A DNA stretch of 64,000 nucleotides from a bacterium (GCA_905221095.1 CAJNBV010000005.1:1-64000), one strand, 5' to 3'. Positions 48,851 through 61,737 are shown, numbered from the stretch's first letter. A program made the numbers and translations. Notes: generated from the sequence alone by a model not told the origin.

Positions 48851-49534
48851 TTATCTTGTTTTTGTTGAAGTTAAAATCTGAACCCCGCCTCGTCCAGCAA
48901 CGATTACCTTATCCACCATTTGGTTGAACAAGCCGTGCTCTACGACACCAACGATATGGTCCAATTCTCGTCCGAAAGCAATTGGATCCTCGATGACATC
49001 CAAGGCTAAGTCAATGATAAAGTTCTGCATATCGGTCACAAAACGTTGGCCGTCTTTTTCACGGAAACTTGGTTTGTAGCCAGCTCGCTCAAAACGACGG
49101 AAGACCTGTTCAGCGCCATACTGGACCACTTCCACTGGCAATTTAAAAGCACCCAATTTCTCGACTAGCTTGCTTTCATCCACTACCCAAATATATTCTT
49201 TTGAGGGCGTTGCGACAACCTTCTCCATCAGAAGGGCACCACCACCACCTTTGATTCCGTTAAACTGACTATCTACTTCATCCGCTCCGTCAACCGTCAC
49301 ATCAACCAAGTCTACTTGGTCAATAGACTTGAGCGGGATGTTAAGGCCTTCAGCCTGTTTACTAGTCACACTAGAAGTCGTTACAGCTGTAATCTGCAAC
49401 CCTTCCTCCTTAATCCGACGACCAATTTCTTCGACAAAATAATAGGCAGTAGAACCCGTTCCCAGTCCGACAACCATGCCATCATTGACAAATTCAGCAG
49501 CCTTGATACCTGCCATTTTTTTCAGATTTTCCAC
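48851..49534 (-). CDS. rpiA: Ribose-5-phosphate isomerase A
   Basis: RpiA interconverts ribose-5-phosphate and ribulose-5-phosphate. The 227-residue protein has [43 protein letters not shown] and [13 protein letters not shown]. It starts at a GTG (49534) with GGAGG about nine bases upstream. A TGGTATAAT extended -10 lies about 35 bases further. It is the first gene of the operon. Confidence 0.96.
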   Translation of the reverse strand: MENLKKMAGIKAAEFVNDGMVVGLGTGSTAYYFVEEIGRRIKEEGLQITAVTTSSVTSKQAEGLNIPLKSIDQVDLVDVTVDGADEVDSQFNGIKGGGGALLMEKVVATPSKEYIWVVDESKLVEKLGAFKLPVEVVQYGAEQVFRRFERAGYKPSFREKDGQRFVTDMQNFIIDLALDVIEDPIAFGRELDHIVGVVEHGLFNQMVDKVIVAGRGGVQILTSTKTR

Positions 49535-49725
49535 TCAAACACCTCCATTAAAGAGCTACCTCTATTATACCATGTAAAGGCTTAATATTCATCTAAAAGT
49601 ACCTTTAGAATACTGCTTATTTATCCTTGAAATTGAATTTTTTTAATAAAACCAGAACTCTGACAAATCACTTTAAGTACGGATGTAAACCAAATCAACT
49701 CTAACAAAAATAGATTTACAAGAGT

Positions 49726-49781
49726 AAAAAAACGAACAAATTTAGTTTCTTAGTGAGAAGAATACTAAACGTTCGTTTTTT
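49726..49781 (-). terminator. nnrD terminator
   Basis: AAAAAACGAAC / GTTCGTTTTTT outer stem with inner TTTAGT / ACTAAA, 40 bases past the nnrD stop. The remaining ~160 bases up to rpiA show no feature. Confidence 0.8.
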
Positions 49782-49820
49782 GCGAATTAAGAATAATAAT
49801 ACAAATTATCAACATCTATT

Positions 49821-50660
49821 TTAGACATATCTTTTCATTACTTTAGGAAGACAATTACTAATTTCCGTTGGCAAGACCACATAATGTTCTTGAGCTAGTT
49901 CTTGGGCTATGGCTGAATGAAGATGAGCCGCTACAGTTACGCGTTCATAAAGACTGGCTTGTTTAAACTGGCCTACAAATCCTGCTATCATCCCAGCTAG
50001 TGTATCTCCCATTCCCCCAGTGGCCTGATAGGGACCACCAACCTGTAACTGGTAATAATCAGACTGGCCAACCTGCCAAATACGAGTAGCCGGACCTTTC
50101 TCCACCAAAATTGTTCCTTGAGGGAAAGAAGTCAGGGCACTAGCTGTGGTACTTTCCTTTTGATTTTCAATCGTAATTCCAGACAGTTTTTCCCATTCCT
50201 TTTGGTGGGGAGTTAGGATAAGCTGACTCAAAGGAAATGACAAACTTGTTCTAGAAAGGATGGTCAAGGCCCCTCCGTCTACAATCAAAATCTTATTCTG
50301 TCTTAGGCTAGCAAAGACCTGTTTGACTAGATTTTCTCCAAAAGCATCGTCTCTTAAACCAGGACCCAGCAAGACAACTTCTGCCTTATCCAACTGCTCT
50401 TTTAATAATTGCTGGTCTTGAAGAGCAAAGGCCATAGCCTCAGGTAAATGGCTATGTAGAGCTGGAATATTTTCCCTATCTGTTCCAACGGTCACCAATC
50501 CTGCACCGCTTTTTACAGCTGCAATGGCTGACATGATGATAGCTCCCCCATAAGGATAAGTCCCACCCAGCAACAGCAGACGACCATAGTCTCCTTTATG
50601 ACTTGTACGAGAACGTTCAATAATAACTTTTTCTAGTAAGGCTTGATCAATCACTTTCAT
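49821..50660 (-). CDS. nnrD: ADP-dependent NAD(P)H-hydrate dehydratase
   Basis: NnrD repairs damaged NAD(P)H hydrates. The 279-residue ribokinase-like protein has HKGDYGRLLLLGGTYPYGGAIIMSA, KSGAGLVTVGT, LTPHQKEWEKL and ATGGMGDTLAGMIAGF. Only the dehydratase domain is present; the epimerase domain (NnrE) is absent here. The start at 50660 has AGAGGA upstream and TATAAT about 25 bases further. Confidence 0.92.
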   Translation of the reverse strand: MKVIDQALLEKVIIERSRTSHKGDYGRLLLLGGTYPYGGAIIMSAIAAVKSGAGLVTVGTDRENIPALHSHLPEAMAFALQDQQLLKEQLDKAEVVLLGPGLRDDAFGENLVKQVFASLRQNKILIVDGGALTILSRTSLSFPLSQLILTPHQKEWEKLSGITIENQKESTTASALTSFPQGTILVEKGPATRIWQVGQSDYYQLQVGGPYQATGGMGDTLAGMIAGFVGQFKQASLYERVTVAAHLHSAIAQELAQEHYVVLPTEISNCLPKVMKRYV

Positions 50661-50690
50661 CGTTTTTTCCTCTCGCATTTATTATACAAC

Positions 50691-50717
50691 AAAAAGGAGG
50701 CACAGACCCCCTTTTGT
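50691..50717 (-). terminator. folD terminator
   Basis: AAAAGGaGG / CCcCCTTTT hairpin with a T run on the minus strand, next to the nnrD promoter. Confidence 0.65.
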
Positions 50718-50794
50718 AATTTTATTTTTACAATTATTGTATGCCATTTTAGATATAGCTATAGAAAATACACTATCTTCATCGAATGTTTCTT

Positions 50795-51652
50795 TTATTT
50801 GCTATCCAATGTCCGAAGTGCTGCTTGATAAGTTTGCTCCATTAGCATAGTAATGGTCATAGGACCTACACCTCCAGGGACTGGCGTGATATGGCTAGCA
50901 AGTGGTGCAACTGCCTCATAATCAACATCTCCACAAAGCTTACCATTTTCATCGCGGTTCATCCCAACGTCAATAACAACCGCACCTGGTTTGACAAAGT
51001 CAGGAGTCACAAACTTGGCACGACCGATTGCGACCACAAGAATATCTGCTTTTGCAGCCACCTTAGCAAGATTATGGGTGCGTGAGTGAGTCAAGGTCAC
51101 TGTTGCATTCTTGGCCAAAAGAAGCTGAGCCATGGGTTTTCCAACAATATTTGAACGACCGATGACAACCGCATTTTTACCTTCCAAGTCAATCCCATAT
51201 TCATGAAACATTTCCATAATTCCTGCAGGTGTTGATGGAATCATGACTGGATGACCAGACCAAAGACGTCCCATGTTGAGCGGATGAAAACCATCCACAT
51301 CCTTTTCTGGGTCAATGGCTAATAAAACTGCCTCTTCATCGATATGTTTTGGTAATGGCAACTGGACCAAAATCCCATGCCAAGCTGGATCTTGATTGTA
51401 TTTAGCAATCAAATCTAACAACTCCACTTGGGTAATGGTCTCTGGAACTCGCACTACTTCGCTACGGAAACCAGCCGCAAGAGCAGAACGTTCCTTGTTA
51501 CGAACATAGACTTGGCTTGCAGGATTATCTCCCACCAAAATAACTACTAAACCAGGCACTAGACCTGTTTCTTCTTTTAGTTTTACAGTCTTTTCAGCCA
51601 ACTTTCCCTGCAATTTGGCCGCTAAAGCTTTCCCGTCAATAATCTGTGTCAT
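50795..51652 (-). CDS. folD: Methylene-THF dehydrogenase/cyclohydrolase FolD
   Basis: FolD oxidises methylenetetrahydrofolate and hydrolyses methenyl-THF, supplying one-carbon units. The 285-residue protein has the active-site YVRNKERS with its lysine, [35 protein letters not shown] and [11 protein letters not shown]. The start at 51652 ([14 protein letters not shown]) is family-typical. An extended -10 TGGTATAAT is at 51683-51691; a longer frame would cross it. Confidence 0.96.
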   Translation of the reverse strand: MTQIIDGKALAAKLQGKLAEKTVKLKEETGLVPGLVVILVGDNPASQVYVRNKERSALAAGFRSEVVRVPETITQVELLDLIAKYNQDPAWHGILVQLPLPKHIDEEAVLLAIDPEKDVDGFHPLNMGRLWSGHPVMIPSTPAGIMEMFHEYGIDLEGKNAVVIGRSNIVGKPMAQLLLAKNATVTLTHSRTHNLAKVAAKADILVVAIGRAKFVTPDFVKPGAVVIDVGMNRDENGKLCGDVDYEAVAPLASHITPVPGGVGPMTITMLMEQTYQAALRTLDSK

Positions 51653-51733
51653 ATCACTTCTCTTTTCTTTCAAATATCTTCCATTATACCAAAAACTGCT
51701 AGTACCCTCTAACACTTCTTTCCTAGGCAATCC

Positions 51734-51750
51734 TATAGTTTCAAACTATA
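51734..51750. repeat. 17-bp palindrome upstream of folD
   Basis: TATAGTTTcAAACTATA is a perfect inverted repeat with one central base, about 45-50 bases upstream of the folD -10 and next to the importer terminator. It may be an operator. Confidence 0.45.
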
Positions 51751-51753
51751 AGA

Positions 51754-51774
51754 AAAAGCTCGGGTCGAGCTTTT
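51754..51774 (-). terminator. Terminator of the ABC importer genes
   Basis: AAAAGCTCG / CGAGCTTTT hairpin, 30 bases after the ATPase stop. Confidence 0.75.
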
Positions 51775-51805
51775 CACTAATTTTGTCTTGAAATTTTAAA
51801 ATAGA

Positions 51806-52540
51806 TTACAAAACCTTACTCAAGAAGTCTTTAGTTCGTTGTTCTTGGGTTTGTTCAAAAATCTGTTCTGGTGTTCCATCTTCAACAACCACACCGTCTG
51901 CCATAAAGATAACACGATCTGCCACCTCGCGGGCAAATCCCATCTCATGTGTTACGATAACCATGGTCATTCCTGACTTGGCTAAGTCTTGCATAACAGC
52001 CAGCACCTCACCTACCATTTCAGGGTCCAAGGCTGAAGTCGGCTCGTCAAAAAGCAAGACATCAGGTTCCATAGCCAAACCACGCGCAATAGCAATCCGT
52101 TGTTGCTGCCCACCTGACAAACTCTGTGGATAAGCAGTTGCCTTATCTGGTAAACCAACTTTTCCCAAAAGTTCCTGGGCTCTCTTCTCAGCAATTGCCT
52201 TGCTCTCACCTTTGGTCTTGATAGGTGACAAAGTGATATTTTCCATCACAGTCATATTAGGAAAGAGGTTAAATTGTTGGAAAACCATACCCATCTTCTC
52301 ACGCATGGCAAACAGGTCATTCTTCTTGTCCGTAATATCGACTCCCTCAAAGATAACCTTCCCTTTGGTTGCTTCTTCCAACAAATTCATAGAGCGAAGC
52401 AAGGTAGATTTCCCACTTCCTGAAGGACCGATGATAACGACAACTTCTCCTCTTTTAATCTCGAGGTTGATGCCCTTCAATACTTCATTCTTTCCAAATG
52501 ATTTATGTAAATTTTCTATTTTTATCAAGGTTTCTGTCAT
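51806..52540 (-). CDS. Polar amino-acid ABC transporter ATP-binding protein (GlnQ-like)
   Basis: The 244-residue ATPase has Walker [17 protein letters not shown]-loop [19 protein letters not shown], signature [16 protein letters not shown] and Walker [20 protein letters not shown]. These are diagnostic of glutamine/polar amino-acid importers. Its ATG overlaps the permease stop (TAATG). No substrate-binding protein gene lies next to it. Confidence 0.93.
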   Translation of the reverse strand: MTETLIKIENLHKSFGKNEVLKGINLEIKRGEVVVIIGPSGSGKSTLLRSMNLLEEATKGKVIFEGVDITDKKNDLFAMREKMGMVFQQFNLFPNMTVMENITLSPIKTKGESKAIAEKRAQELLGKVGLPDKATAYPQSLSGGQQQRIAIARGLAMEPDVLLFDEPTSALDPEMVGEVLAVMQDLAKSGMTMVIVTHEMGFAREVADRVIFMADGVVVEDGTPEQIFEQTQEQRTKDFLSKVL

Positions 52541-53223
52541 TATTTCTTATCTCCTTGTCCCATACGTTTTTCAAAAGCTTTCAAGGCTACTGTCAAAATA
52601 GAAGTCATTATCAAGTAATAAAAGGCTGCAAATAAAAGTGGTGTCAAAGGTAGATAAGTTGTTGTAGAAACTGTTGTAGCCCCATTCCACAACTCCATAA
52701 CACCAATAGCTGATAAGAGGGAACTATCCTTGATAATGGTGATAAATTCGTTCCCCAATGCTGGCAAGATATTTTTGATTGCTTGTGGCAAAATCACATA
52801 GCGCATGGCATTTTTAGGACGAATCCCTAAAGAATAGGCCGCCTCTAGCTGCCCCTTAGGAACCGCATTAATCCCAGCCCGAACAGTCTCAGAAACATAA
52901 GCACCACTGTTCATAGAAATAATCAAAATCCCTGGAATCAGACGAGAAAGATCAACACCCAAAATCCCAACCTGAATAGTCGGAGCATTGATATGCATAA
53001 GGGCAAAGGCAATCATAATCTGAACCATCATCGGTGTCCCACGGAAAATCCAAACATACAAGTTGGCGAGCCAAACAAGCGGTTTAAACTTTGAGCGTTG
53101 CCCAAAAGCCAAGACAACACCCAAAATAGTTCCCAAAAAGACAACACAGATAGAAATGAGAACCGTCACAACAGCCCCATAGTTAAAATAAGGTAAATAC
53201 TTAGGTAAAAAAGAAAAATTCAT
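52540..53223 (-). CDS. Polar amino-acid ABC transporter permease (GlnP-like)
   Basis: The 227-residue permease of the His/Glu/Gln/Arg family has [38 protein letters not shown] and [25 protein letters not shown]. It has about five membrane segments and no fused binding domain. The start at 53223 is preceded by a weak GAG. It depends on a binding protein coded elsewhere. Confidence 0.92.
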   Translation of the reverse strand: MNFSFLPKYLPYFNYGAVVTVLISICVVFLGTILGVVLAFGQRSKFKPLVWLANLYVWIFRGTPMMVQIMIAFALMHINAPTIQVGILGVDLSRLIPGILIISMNSGAYVSETVRAGINAVPKGQLEAAYSLGIRPKNAMRYVILPQAIKNILPALGNEFITIIKDSSLLSAIGVMELWNGATTVSTTTYLPLTPLLFAAFYYLIMTSILTVALKAFEKRMGQGDKK

Positions 53224-53257
53224 AGTCACTCTGCTTTCTAAAATAGAATACTGTATG

Positions 53258-53286
53258 ATTATAACATGTATTGAATTAAAATTCAA
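53258..53286 (-). promoter_or_regulatory. Promoter of the permease-ATPase pair
   Basis: Minus strand: TTGAAT (53286-53281), 17-base spacer, TATAAT (53263-53258) with extended TGt. Confidence 0.75.
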
Positions 53287-53413
53287 ACCTTTTATCCAAT
53301 TTATTCAAAAAAACTTTAAGCTAGTAGAATTAGCGAGAAATCTTAGTTTTTTCTAGGCAAGTTGCCCTCCTTTATGGTAAAATAGTAACGATAAGAAATG
53401 AAGGAGAATCAAA

Positions 53414-53644
53414 ATGGAATCACATTTGGTTAGAATCATCAACCGCCTTGAAGCAATGGCAAAAGACGGCGGAAATTTAAAACGTAATTTTGAACGCGAA
53501 GGAGTTGTTGTTGCAGAAGTTGCATACAGCCACGACGAAGAAAACGGATCAATCTTTACCCTTCGTGATGTAGAAGCTCGCGAAACGTATACTTTTGATA
53601 GCATTGACTTGATTGCAATGGAGATTTACGAACTCCTTTACTAA
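53414..53644 (+). CDS. DUF1797-family protein (YkuJ-like)
   Basis: The 76-residue acidic cytoplasmic protein begins MESHLVRIINRLEAMAKDGGNLKRNFEREGV and ends DLIAMEIYELLY, matching DUF1797. Its role is unknown. AAGGAG precedes the ATG and TGGTAAAAT lies about 25 bases upstream. Confidence 0.88.
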   Translation: MESHLVRIINRLEAMAKDGGNLKRNFEREGVVVAEVAYSHDEENGSIFTLRDVEARETYTFDSIDLIAMEIYELLY

Positions 53645-53683
53645 TACAAAACAAGCTGGGATTACACCCTGCATGTCTAACCA

Positions 53684-53714
53684 AAATCCTTTTTGTCTCA
53701 CAAATAGGATTTTT
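53684..53714 (+). terminator. Terminator of the DUF1797 gene
   Basis: AATCCTtTTTGT / ACAAAtAGGATT hairpin followed by eight T. Confidence 0.8.
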
Positions 53715-53777
53715 TTTATAGTTCAAATTCCCAAAGATTTTCATTGTAACAACTTCTCAAAGCTGCAATCTTTTTAC

Positions 53778-53805
53778 TTGCTTTACACCCCAATCCTGTT
53801 ATAAT
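53778..53805 (+). promoter_or_regulatory. clpE promoter
   Basis: TTGCTT (53778-53783), 16-base spacer, TATAAT (53800-53805) with extended TGt. Confidence 0.65.
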
Positions 53806-53818
53806 GAGAGTATAGAAA

Positions 53819-53835
53819 TTTGACTATTTTTGACC
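53819..53835. promoter_or_regulatory. CtsR operator of clpE
   Basis: On the minus strand GGTCAAAAATAGTCAAA matches the CtsR heptad direct repeat RGTCAAA-NAN-RGTCAAA exactly. It lies just downstream of the clpE promoter, where CtsR would block transcription until heat or other protein-damaging stress. Confidence 0.9.
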
Positions 53836-53875
53836 TTTAAATAGGTCAGGCTAAAGAAAGAAATGAGGTAGATGT

Positions 53876-56134
53876 ATGCTTTGTCAAAACTGTAAAATCA
53901 ACGACTCAACTATTCATCTTTACACCAATCTCAATGGAAAACAAAAACAAATTGACCTCTGTCAAAACTGCTACAAGATTATCAAAACAGACCCTAACAA
54001 CAGTCTCTTTAAAGGAATGACAGATTTGAACAATCGTGACTTCGATCCTTTCGGCGATTTCTTCAATGATCTAAACAATTTCAGACCTTCTAACAACACT
54101 CCTCCTATTCCCCCAACCCAATCAGGTGGAGGTTACGGTGGAAACGGCGGTTATGGTTCCCAAAATCGTGGATCTGCTCAAACTCCGCCTCCAAGTCAAG
54201 AAAAAGGCCTGCTAGAAGAATTTGGTATTAATGTAACTGAAATTGCCCGTCGTGGCGATATCGACCCTGTTATTGGACGCGATGATGAGATTATCCGTGT
54301 CATTGAGATTCTCAATCGTAGAACCAAGAATAATCCTGTTCTTATCGGTGAACCTGGTGTCGGAAAAACTGCCGTTGTCGAAGGTCTAGCTCAGAAGATC
54401 GTTGATGGCGATGTTCCACATAAACTCCAAGGTAAACAAGTCATCCGTCTGGATGTGGTTAGCCTAGTTCAAGGAACGGGTATCCGTGGACAATTTGAAG
54501 AACGTATGCAAAAACTCATGGAAGAAATTCGCAAACGTGAGGACATTATCCTCTTTATCGACGAAATCCATGAAATTGTCGGTGCTGGTTCTGCAGGCGA
54601 TGGCAATATGGATGCAGGAAATATCCTCAAGCCAGCCCTTGCTCGTGGGGAACTGCAACTGGTCGGTGCTACTACCCTCAATGAATACCGTATCATTGAA
54701 AAAGATGCGGCCCTAGAGCGTCGTATGCAGCCGGTTAAGGTCGATGAACCAACCGTAGAAGAAACAATCATTATCCTCAAAGGGATTCAAAAGAAATACG
54801 AAGACTACCACCACGTTCAATATACCGATGCTGCAATTGAAGCAGCTGCAACTCTGTCCAATCGCTACATCCAAGATCGTTTCTTGCCTGACAAGGCCAT
54901 TGACCTCCTAGATGAAGCTGGTTCTAAGATGAACTTGACCTTGAATTTTGTGGATCCTAAAGTAATTGATCAACGCTTGATTGAAGCTGAAAATCTCAAA
55001 TCTCAAGCTACACGAGAGGAAGATTTTGAGAAGGCTGCCTACTTCCGCGATCAGATTGCCAAGTATAAGGAAATGCAAAAGAAAAAGGTTACTGACCAAG
55101 ATACTCCTATCATCAGTGAGAAAACCATTGAGCACATTATCGAGCAGAAAACAAACATCCCTGTTGGTGATTTGAAAGAGAAAGAACAATCTCAACTCAT
55201 CCATCTAGCCGAGGATCTCAAGTCTCATGTTATTGGGCAAGACGATGCTGTCGATAAGATTGCCAAGGCTATTCGCCGTAATCGTGTCGGACTTGGTACC
55301 CCTAATCGCCCCATCGGAAGCTTCCTCTTCGTTGGGCCAACTGGTGTCGGTAAAACAGAACTTTCCAAACAACTAGCTATCGAACTTTTTGGTTCTGCTG
55401 ACAGCATGATTCGCTTTGATATGAGTGAATACATGGAAAAACACAGCGTGGCTAAATTAGTCGGTGCCCCTCCAGGTTATGTTGGCTATGATGAGGCTGG
55501 GCAATTAACTGAAAAAGTTCGTCGCAATCCATATTCTCTCATCCTTCTCGATGAAGTGGAAAAAGCTCACCCTGATGTTATGCACATGTTCCTTCAAGTC
55601 TTGGACGATGGTCGTTTGACAGATGGACAAGGACGTACCGTTAGCTTCAAGGACGCCATTATTATCATGACCTCAAATGCAGGTACAGGTAAGGCCGAAG
55701 CCAGCGTTGGTTTTGGTGCAGCTCGCGAAGGACGTACCAATTCTGTTCTTGGTGAACTCGGTAACTTCTTTAGCCCAGAGTTCATGAACCGTTTTGACGG
55801 TATCATCGAGTTCAAAGCTCTCAGCAAGGATAATCTCCTTCAAATCGTCGAGCTCATGCTAGCTGATGTTAATAAGCGCCTCTCTAGCAACAACATTCAT
55901 CTCGATGTGACAGACAAAGTCAAGGAAAAATTGGTTGACCTCGGTTATGATCCAAAAATGGGGGCACGCCCACTTCGTCGTACTATTCAAGACTATATAG
56001 AGGACGCTATCACTGACTACTACCTTGAAAATCCAAGCGAAAAAGGCCTCAAGGCAGTGATGACCAGCAAGGGCAAGATTCAAATTAAGTCTGTCAAAAA
56101 AGCTGAAGTTAAAACTTCTGAAAAAGAAGTATAA
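53876..56134 (+). CDS. clpE: ATP-dependent Clp protease ATPase subunit ClpE
   Basis: ClpE is an unfoldase for ClpP. The 752-residue protein starts with a zinc finger (Cys3, Cys6, Cys29, Cys32) and a glycine/proline-rich linker to ~110. The first AAA domain has GEPGVGKT (159-166), followed by a UVR-type coiled segment ([20 protein letters not shown]). The second AAA domain has [14 protein letters not shown] (~488) and [17 protein letters not shown]. Expression should be controlled by CtsR. AGGTAGATGT precedes the ATG. Confidence 0.97.
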   Translation: MLCQNCKINDSTIHLYTNLNGKQKQIDLCQNCYKIIKTDPNNSLFKGMTDLNNRDFDPFGDFFNDLNNFRPSNNTPPIPPTQSGGGYGGNGGYGSQNRGSAQTPPPSQEKGLLEEFGINVTEIARRGDIDPVIGRDDEIIRVIEILNRRTKNNPVLIGEPGVGKTAVVEGLAQKIVDGDVPHKLQGKQVIRLDVVSLVQGTGIRGQFEERMQKLMEEIRKREDIILFIDEIHEIVGAGSAGDGNMDAGNILKPALARGELQLVGATTLNEYRIIEKDAALERRMQPVKVDEPTVEETIIILKGIQKKYEDYHHVQYTDAAIEAAATLSNRYIQDRFLPDKAIDLLDEAGSKMNLTLNFVDPKVIDQRLIEAENLKSQATREEDFEKAAYFRDQIAKYKEMQKKKVTDQDTPIISEKTIEHIIEQKTNIPVGDLKEKEQSQLIHLAEDLKSHVIGQDDAVDKIAKAIRRNRVGLGTPNRPIGSFLFVGPTGVGKTELSKQLAIELFGSADSMIRFDMSEYMEKHSVAKLVGAPPGYVGYDEAGQLTEKVRRNPYSLILLDEVEKAHPDVMHMFLQVLDDGRLTDGQGRTVSFKDAIIIMTSNAGTGKAEASVGFGAAREGRTNSVLGELGNFFSPEFMNRFDGIIEFKALSKDNLLQIVELMLADVNKRLSSNNIHLDVTDKVKEKLVDLGYDPKMGARPLRRTIQDYIEDAITDYYLENPSEKGLKAVMTSKGKIQIKSVKKAEVKTSEKEV

Positions 56135-56141
56135 ATCCTAT

Positions 56142-56180
56142 AAAAAAGGAGTAGAAAATGAAAATTTTCTTCTCCTTTTT
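56142..56180 (+). terminator. clpE terminator
   Basis: AAAAAAGGAGtAGAAAAT / ATTTTCTTCTCCTTTTT hairpin, eight bases after the stop. Confidence 0.88.
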
Positions 56181-56200
56181 ACTAAAATAACTATAAATTC

Positions 56201-56229
56201 TTGACAGCTCGGCCTTTGTCCATTAAGAT
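56201..56229 (+). promoter_or_regulatory. Promoter of the Nudix gene
   Basis: Consensus TTGACA (56201-56206), 17-base spacer, TAAGAT (56224-56229). Confidence 0.6.
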
Positions 56230-56263
56230 AATAATAAAGATAATAGATAATGAGGAAAATACA

Positions 56264-56716
56264 ATGGCAAATCCAACTTTCGGAGAAAAAAAAGCGAATA
56301 CAGACTATGTTGCTCGTTACGGTGTATATGCAGTAATTCCAGACGCTGAACAAAAACAAATTGTTCTTCTTCAAGCACCTAATGGGGCTTGGTTCTTACC
56401 AGGTGGCGAAATTGAATCAGGTGAAAATCATCAGGAAGCCCTAAAACGTGAGTTGATTGAAGAACTTGGCTTTACTGCTGAAATTGGTAGCTATTACGGA
56501 CAAGCTGACGAATATTTCTACTCTCGTCACCGTGATACCTACTACTACAATCCTGCCTACCTCTACGAAGCCACTTCTTTCAAAGAAGTACAAAAACCAT
56601 TAGAAGACTTTAATCATATCGCCTGGTTCCCTATTGACGAGGCTATTGAAAACCTCAAACGTGGTAGTCATAAATGGGCAATCCAATCTTGGAAAAAACA
56701 GCATAAGATTGACTAA
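56264..56716 (+). CDS. Nudix hydrolase
   Basis: The 150-residue protein has a complete Nudix box (G-G-E-I-E-S-G-E, seven residues, then REL-x-EELGF), so it should hydrolyse a nucleoside diphosphate linked to another group. The substrate is unknown. The start at 56264 has GAGGA upstream. Longer frames begin inside the promoter and are rejected. Confidence 0.92.
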   Translation: MANPTFGEKKANTDYVARYGVYAVIPDAEQKQIVLLQAPNGAWFLPGGEIESGENHQEALKRELIEELGFTAEIGSYYGQADEYFYSRHRDTYYYNPAYLYEATSFKEVQKPLEDFNHIAWFPIDEAIENLKRGSHKWAIQSWKKQHKID

Positions 56717-56869
56717 TACTCTTCGAAAATCAAATTCAAATCACGTCAGCTTCGCCTTGCCGTAGATATAGTCACTGACTTCGTCAGTCTTATCTACAAC
56801 CTCAAAACTGTGTTTTGAGCAACCTGCGGCTAGCTTCCTAGTTTACTCTTTGATTTTCATTGAGTATAA
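56717..56869. repeat. BOX element, A-B-C type
   Basis: It comprises boxA (ACTCTTCGAAAATC, then CGTCAGCTTCGCCTTGCCGTA), one boxB (TGACTTCGTCAGTC to TGTTTTGAG) and boxC (CAACCTGCGGCTAGC, then TTTGATTTTCATTGAGTAT). It begins right at the Nudix stop codon, so it supplies the 3' end of that mRNA. Confidence 0.93.
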
Positions 56870-56927
56870 ATCAAGCTACTTTATTTAAAAAGTGCTATAA
56901 TAGAATTAGAAAATCGGAGGAAATGTT

Positions 56928-57227
56928 ATGAAGCTTATCAATACGACAAACTCACACTCGCAACTTGTAAAAAGCCAGCTAGAAAGTACAGATGCAACCC
57001 TTGTTGAGGTCTATTCTGCTGGAAATACTGATGTTATTTTTACCCAAGCTCCGCTTCACTATGAAATCCTCATTTCAAATAAACACCGTGCTATTCGCGA
57101 AACCGAAATCGAAGCCATCCAAGAATTTTTCTTGAAACGTAAAATTGATAAGGACTCTATTGATGAGGCCAATATCAAAACCCTCTACTCAGAAAAATTA
57201 ATTGGGATTTCGATTCCAATCAAATAA
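56928..57227 (+). CDS. DUF1827-family protein
   Basis: The 99-residue cytoplasmic protein begins MKLINTTNSHSQLVKSQLESTDATLVEVYSAGNTDVIF, matching the streptococcal DUF1827 family of unknown function. GGAGG lies eight bases before the ATG, and a TGCTATAAT extended -10 is about 30 bases upstream. Confidence 0.87.
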   Translation: MKLINTTNSHSQLVKSQLESTDATLVEVYSAGNTDVIFTQAPLHYEILISNKHRAIRETEIEAIQEFFLKRKIDKDSIDEANIKTLYSEKLIGISIPIK

Positions 57228-57231
57228 AATT

Positions 57232-57311
57232 TTGGAGAGATTAGAAAGCTATTGAACCTTAAAGACCAGACATAGGTTCTGACTTGCTTTTTAAATCGTC
57301 TCCAATTTTTT
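57232..57311 (+). terminator. Large structured terminator after the DUF1827 gene
   Basis: The outer stem is TTGGAGA / TCTCCAA followed by TTTTTT. Inner pairings AAGC / GCTT and GAACCT / AGGTTC form a long branched structure of about 75 nt, larger than a usual terminator. Confidence 0.65.
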
Positions 57312-57354
57312 ATCTTGAGATCTTATCATACAAGATTTTATAGACAAATAATAA

Positions 57355-57392
57355 AAAAGATTTGGTTCTGCTTCTCACAAACCAAATCTTTT
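57355..57392 (-). terminator. ezrA terminator
   Basis: AAAAGATTTGGTT / AACCAAATCTTTT hairpin with T runs, just after the ezrA stop. Confidence 0.85.
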
Positions 57393-57403
57393 TTATTATT
57401 ATT

Positions 57404-59131
57404 TTAGAAACGAATTGTTTCACGTGTTTTCTCATATGAGGTAACAAAGCGGTTGGTTACACCAGGCTCTGCCACTTCCAATGCCTGAGAAATCTTGTCA
57501 AATGAAGCGTGATAATCAAATTCTTTCTCAAAAATGTCCAAAGCTTCATTAAAGGCTTCCTGAATACGCTCATCAAATGAGCGGTAACGGTTAGAATATT
57601 GTAAGAGTTGTTCTGTCAAGGTTGCATACTGAACAATATTATAAGTTTCCGTTTCTAAAGCTTCCATATCATTCGTTGCAATTTCCAAAACACGGTTAAC
57701 TGACTCTATATTGACCAATTTTTGTTCTAATTCAGCCATTAGATCTTCCGTATTATTACTTGCTGTAAAGAATAACTTCAAGAAAGTTTGTGGAATACCA
57801 GGTAGGTTCCGTTTTTCCATATATCTCTTGATTGTATGGAGACGATTAACATAAACATTTGCCTTTTGACGTGCATTGATATCATCTTTCTCAATTCGTG
57901 CAAGACGTTCACTAACTGAAATCTGTTCATCTTCAATCTCTTTAAGATTTTCCTGTAAAGATTCAAGATTTTCTTCAAGAATTGAATAAGCTTGAGTTGG
58001 TTCATCTTGATTTGAAGTTGCCTCAACAATAGCAGTCTCAAAGTTTTCTAATTCACCCTGTAAACGACGAACATGACTTGCATCTGACTCAGAAAGTAAA
58101 TAGTTCTTACTCAAACGCTCAATATCTTCTATCAATAAAGCATTATTTTCCTTCATATGTTGCAGATAAGTAGGAAGTGTTGCTACTAAACCTTCTACCA
58201 CTTTCTGTGCCGCAATTTCTCTTGTAAAGATATCGTAAAGTGCATTAATCTCTTCTTGGATTTGAGTATTTTCGTACTCGGCATTATCCAATTCTAGTTG
58301 CGCAATATTCTCATGATTTTTCTTGAGAGCTTCATGAAGCAATTGGAAACGAGCTTCGATATCCGTTTCAGCAAAATGATAATTAGCATCTAAAAGCTTA
58401 CGGTAGCCGTCTTCTAAATCTTCCAACTGATCAGGTAGCTCTTTAGATAATGTTGTTACAACTGCTGGTATACGATCAACAATATGTGTCAAAGCCAAGA
58501 TATGATTTTCAGCATTATCCAAAATCACAGCAGCTTCTACTGGGTCACCAGACGAGTTTAAAGTTACAAACTGAGAAAACTCTGATTGGATATTTTCCAA
58601 TTGTTTTTCAATTTCAGACAAACCTTTACCATATTCTTCAGAATGATCAGCAACTCGGTGTTGCAACTCTTCAAACAAGTCCAAGGTATGAAGAACACGT
58701 CCACTATTTTTAGACTCTTGTTTCTCCAAATCTGCCAAGGCATTACGAATTGCCGCAATATCTTCTTCAATCAAAGTAATTTGACTCTCGATTTGGTCAA
58801 TTTGATGACTCGCTTTGAAAAAACGGAATGAGTTATTGTAGCCTTCTGCCTCGAAAAGATTATTTTCGATATCGGCAAAAGAATTAAGAGATAAATCAAC
58901 CCATTTTTGATTCCATTCACGGAAAGTTACCTGACTTTGTCCAATCAAGTGCATGTTTTTTACAGCTTCAACTTCATCATTAACTGGAAGATTGTACAGT
59001 TCTTCTTTTTTCTCTTCTAAAATTGCTAATTTACTTTCATTGCGCTTCCTTACATAGATTGCGATAGCATAGGCAATGACCAATAAAACTGCAACTGCAA
59101 TTATCAAATAAATTACTAGGCTAGCAGACAT
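57404..59131 (-). CDS. ezrA: Septation ring formation regulator EzrA
   Basis: EzrA tunes FtsZ ring assembly and coordinates septal and peripheral wall growth. The 575-residue protein has one N-terminal membrane segment (LVIYLIIAVAVLLVIAYAIAI), the YVRKRNESKLA stop-transfer region, and a long coiled-coil body of spectrin-like repeats. Near the C-terminus YSNRYRSFDERIQEAFNEAL is the QNR-like patch region. The start at 59131 has AAAAGGAG upstream; nine earlier codons are rejected. It follows gyrB. Confidence 0.96.
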   Translation of the reverse strand: MSASLVIYLIIAVAVLLVIAYAIAIYVRKRNESKLAILEEKKEELYNLPVNDEVEAVKNMHLIGQSQVTFREWNQKWVDLSLNSFADIENNLFEAEGYNNSFRFFKASHQIDQIESQITLIEEDIAAIRNALADLEKQESKNSGRVLHTLDLFEELQHRVADHSEEYGKGLSEIEKQLENIQSEFSQFVTLNSSGDPVEAAVILDNAENHILALTHIVDRIPAVVTTLSKELPDQLEDLEDGYRKLLDANYHFAETDIEARFQLLHEALKKNHENIAQLELDNAEYENTQIQEEINALYDIFTREIAAQKVVEGLVATLPTYLQHMKENNALLIEDIERLSKNYLLSESDASHVRRLQGELENFETAIVEATSNQDEPTQAYSILEENLESLQENLKEIEDEQISVSERLARIEKDDINARQKANVYVNRLHTIKRYMEKRNLPGIPQTFLKLFFTASNNTEDLMAELEQKLVNIESVNRVLEIATNDMEALETETYNIVQYATLTEQLLQYSNRYRSFDERIQEAFNEALDIFEKEFDYHASFDKISQALEVAEPGVTNRFVTSYEKTRETIRF

Positions 59132-59212
59132 ATTAAACTCCTTTTTTACTTGAAACAATCGTAATGATTATATCATATTTTTTAGACCAAGGGAACTACT
59201 TCTCCCGATTTT

Positions 59213-61737
<2,525 letters not shown>

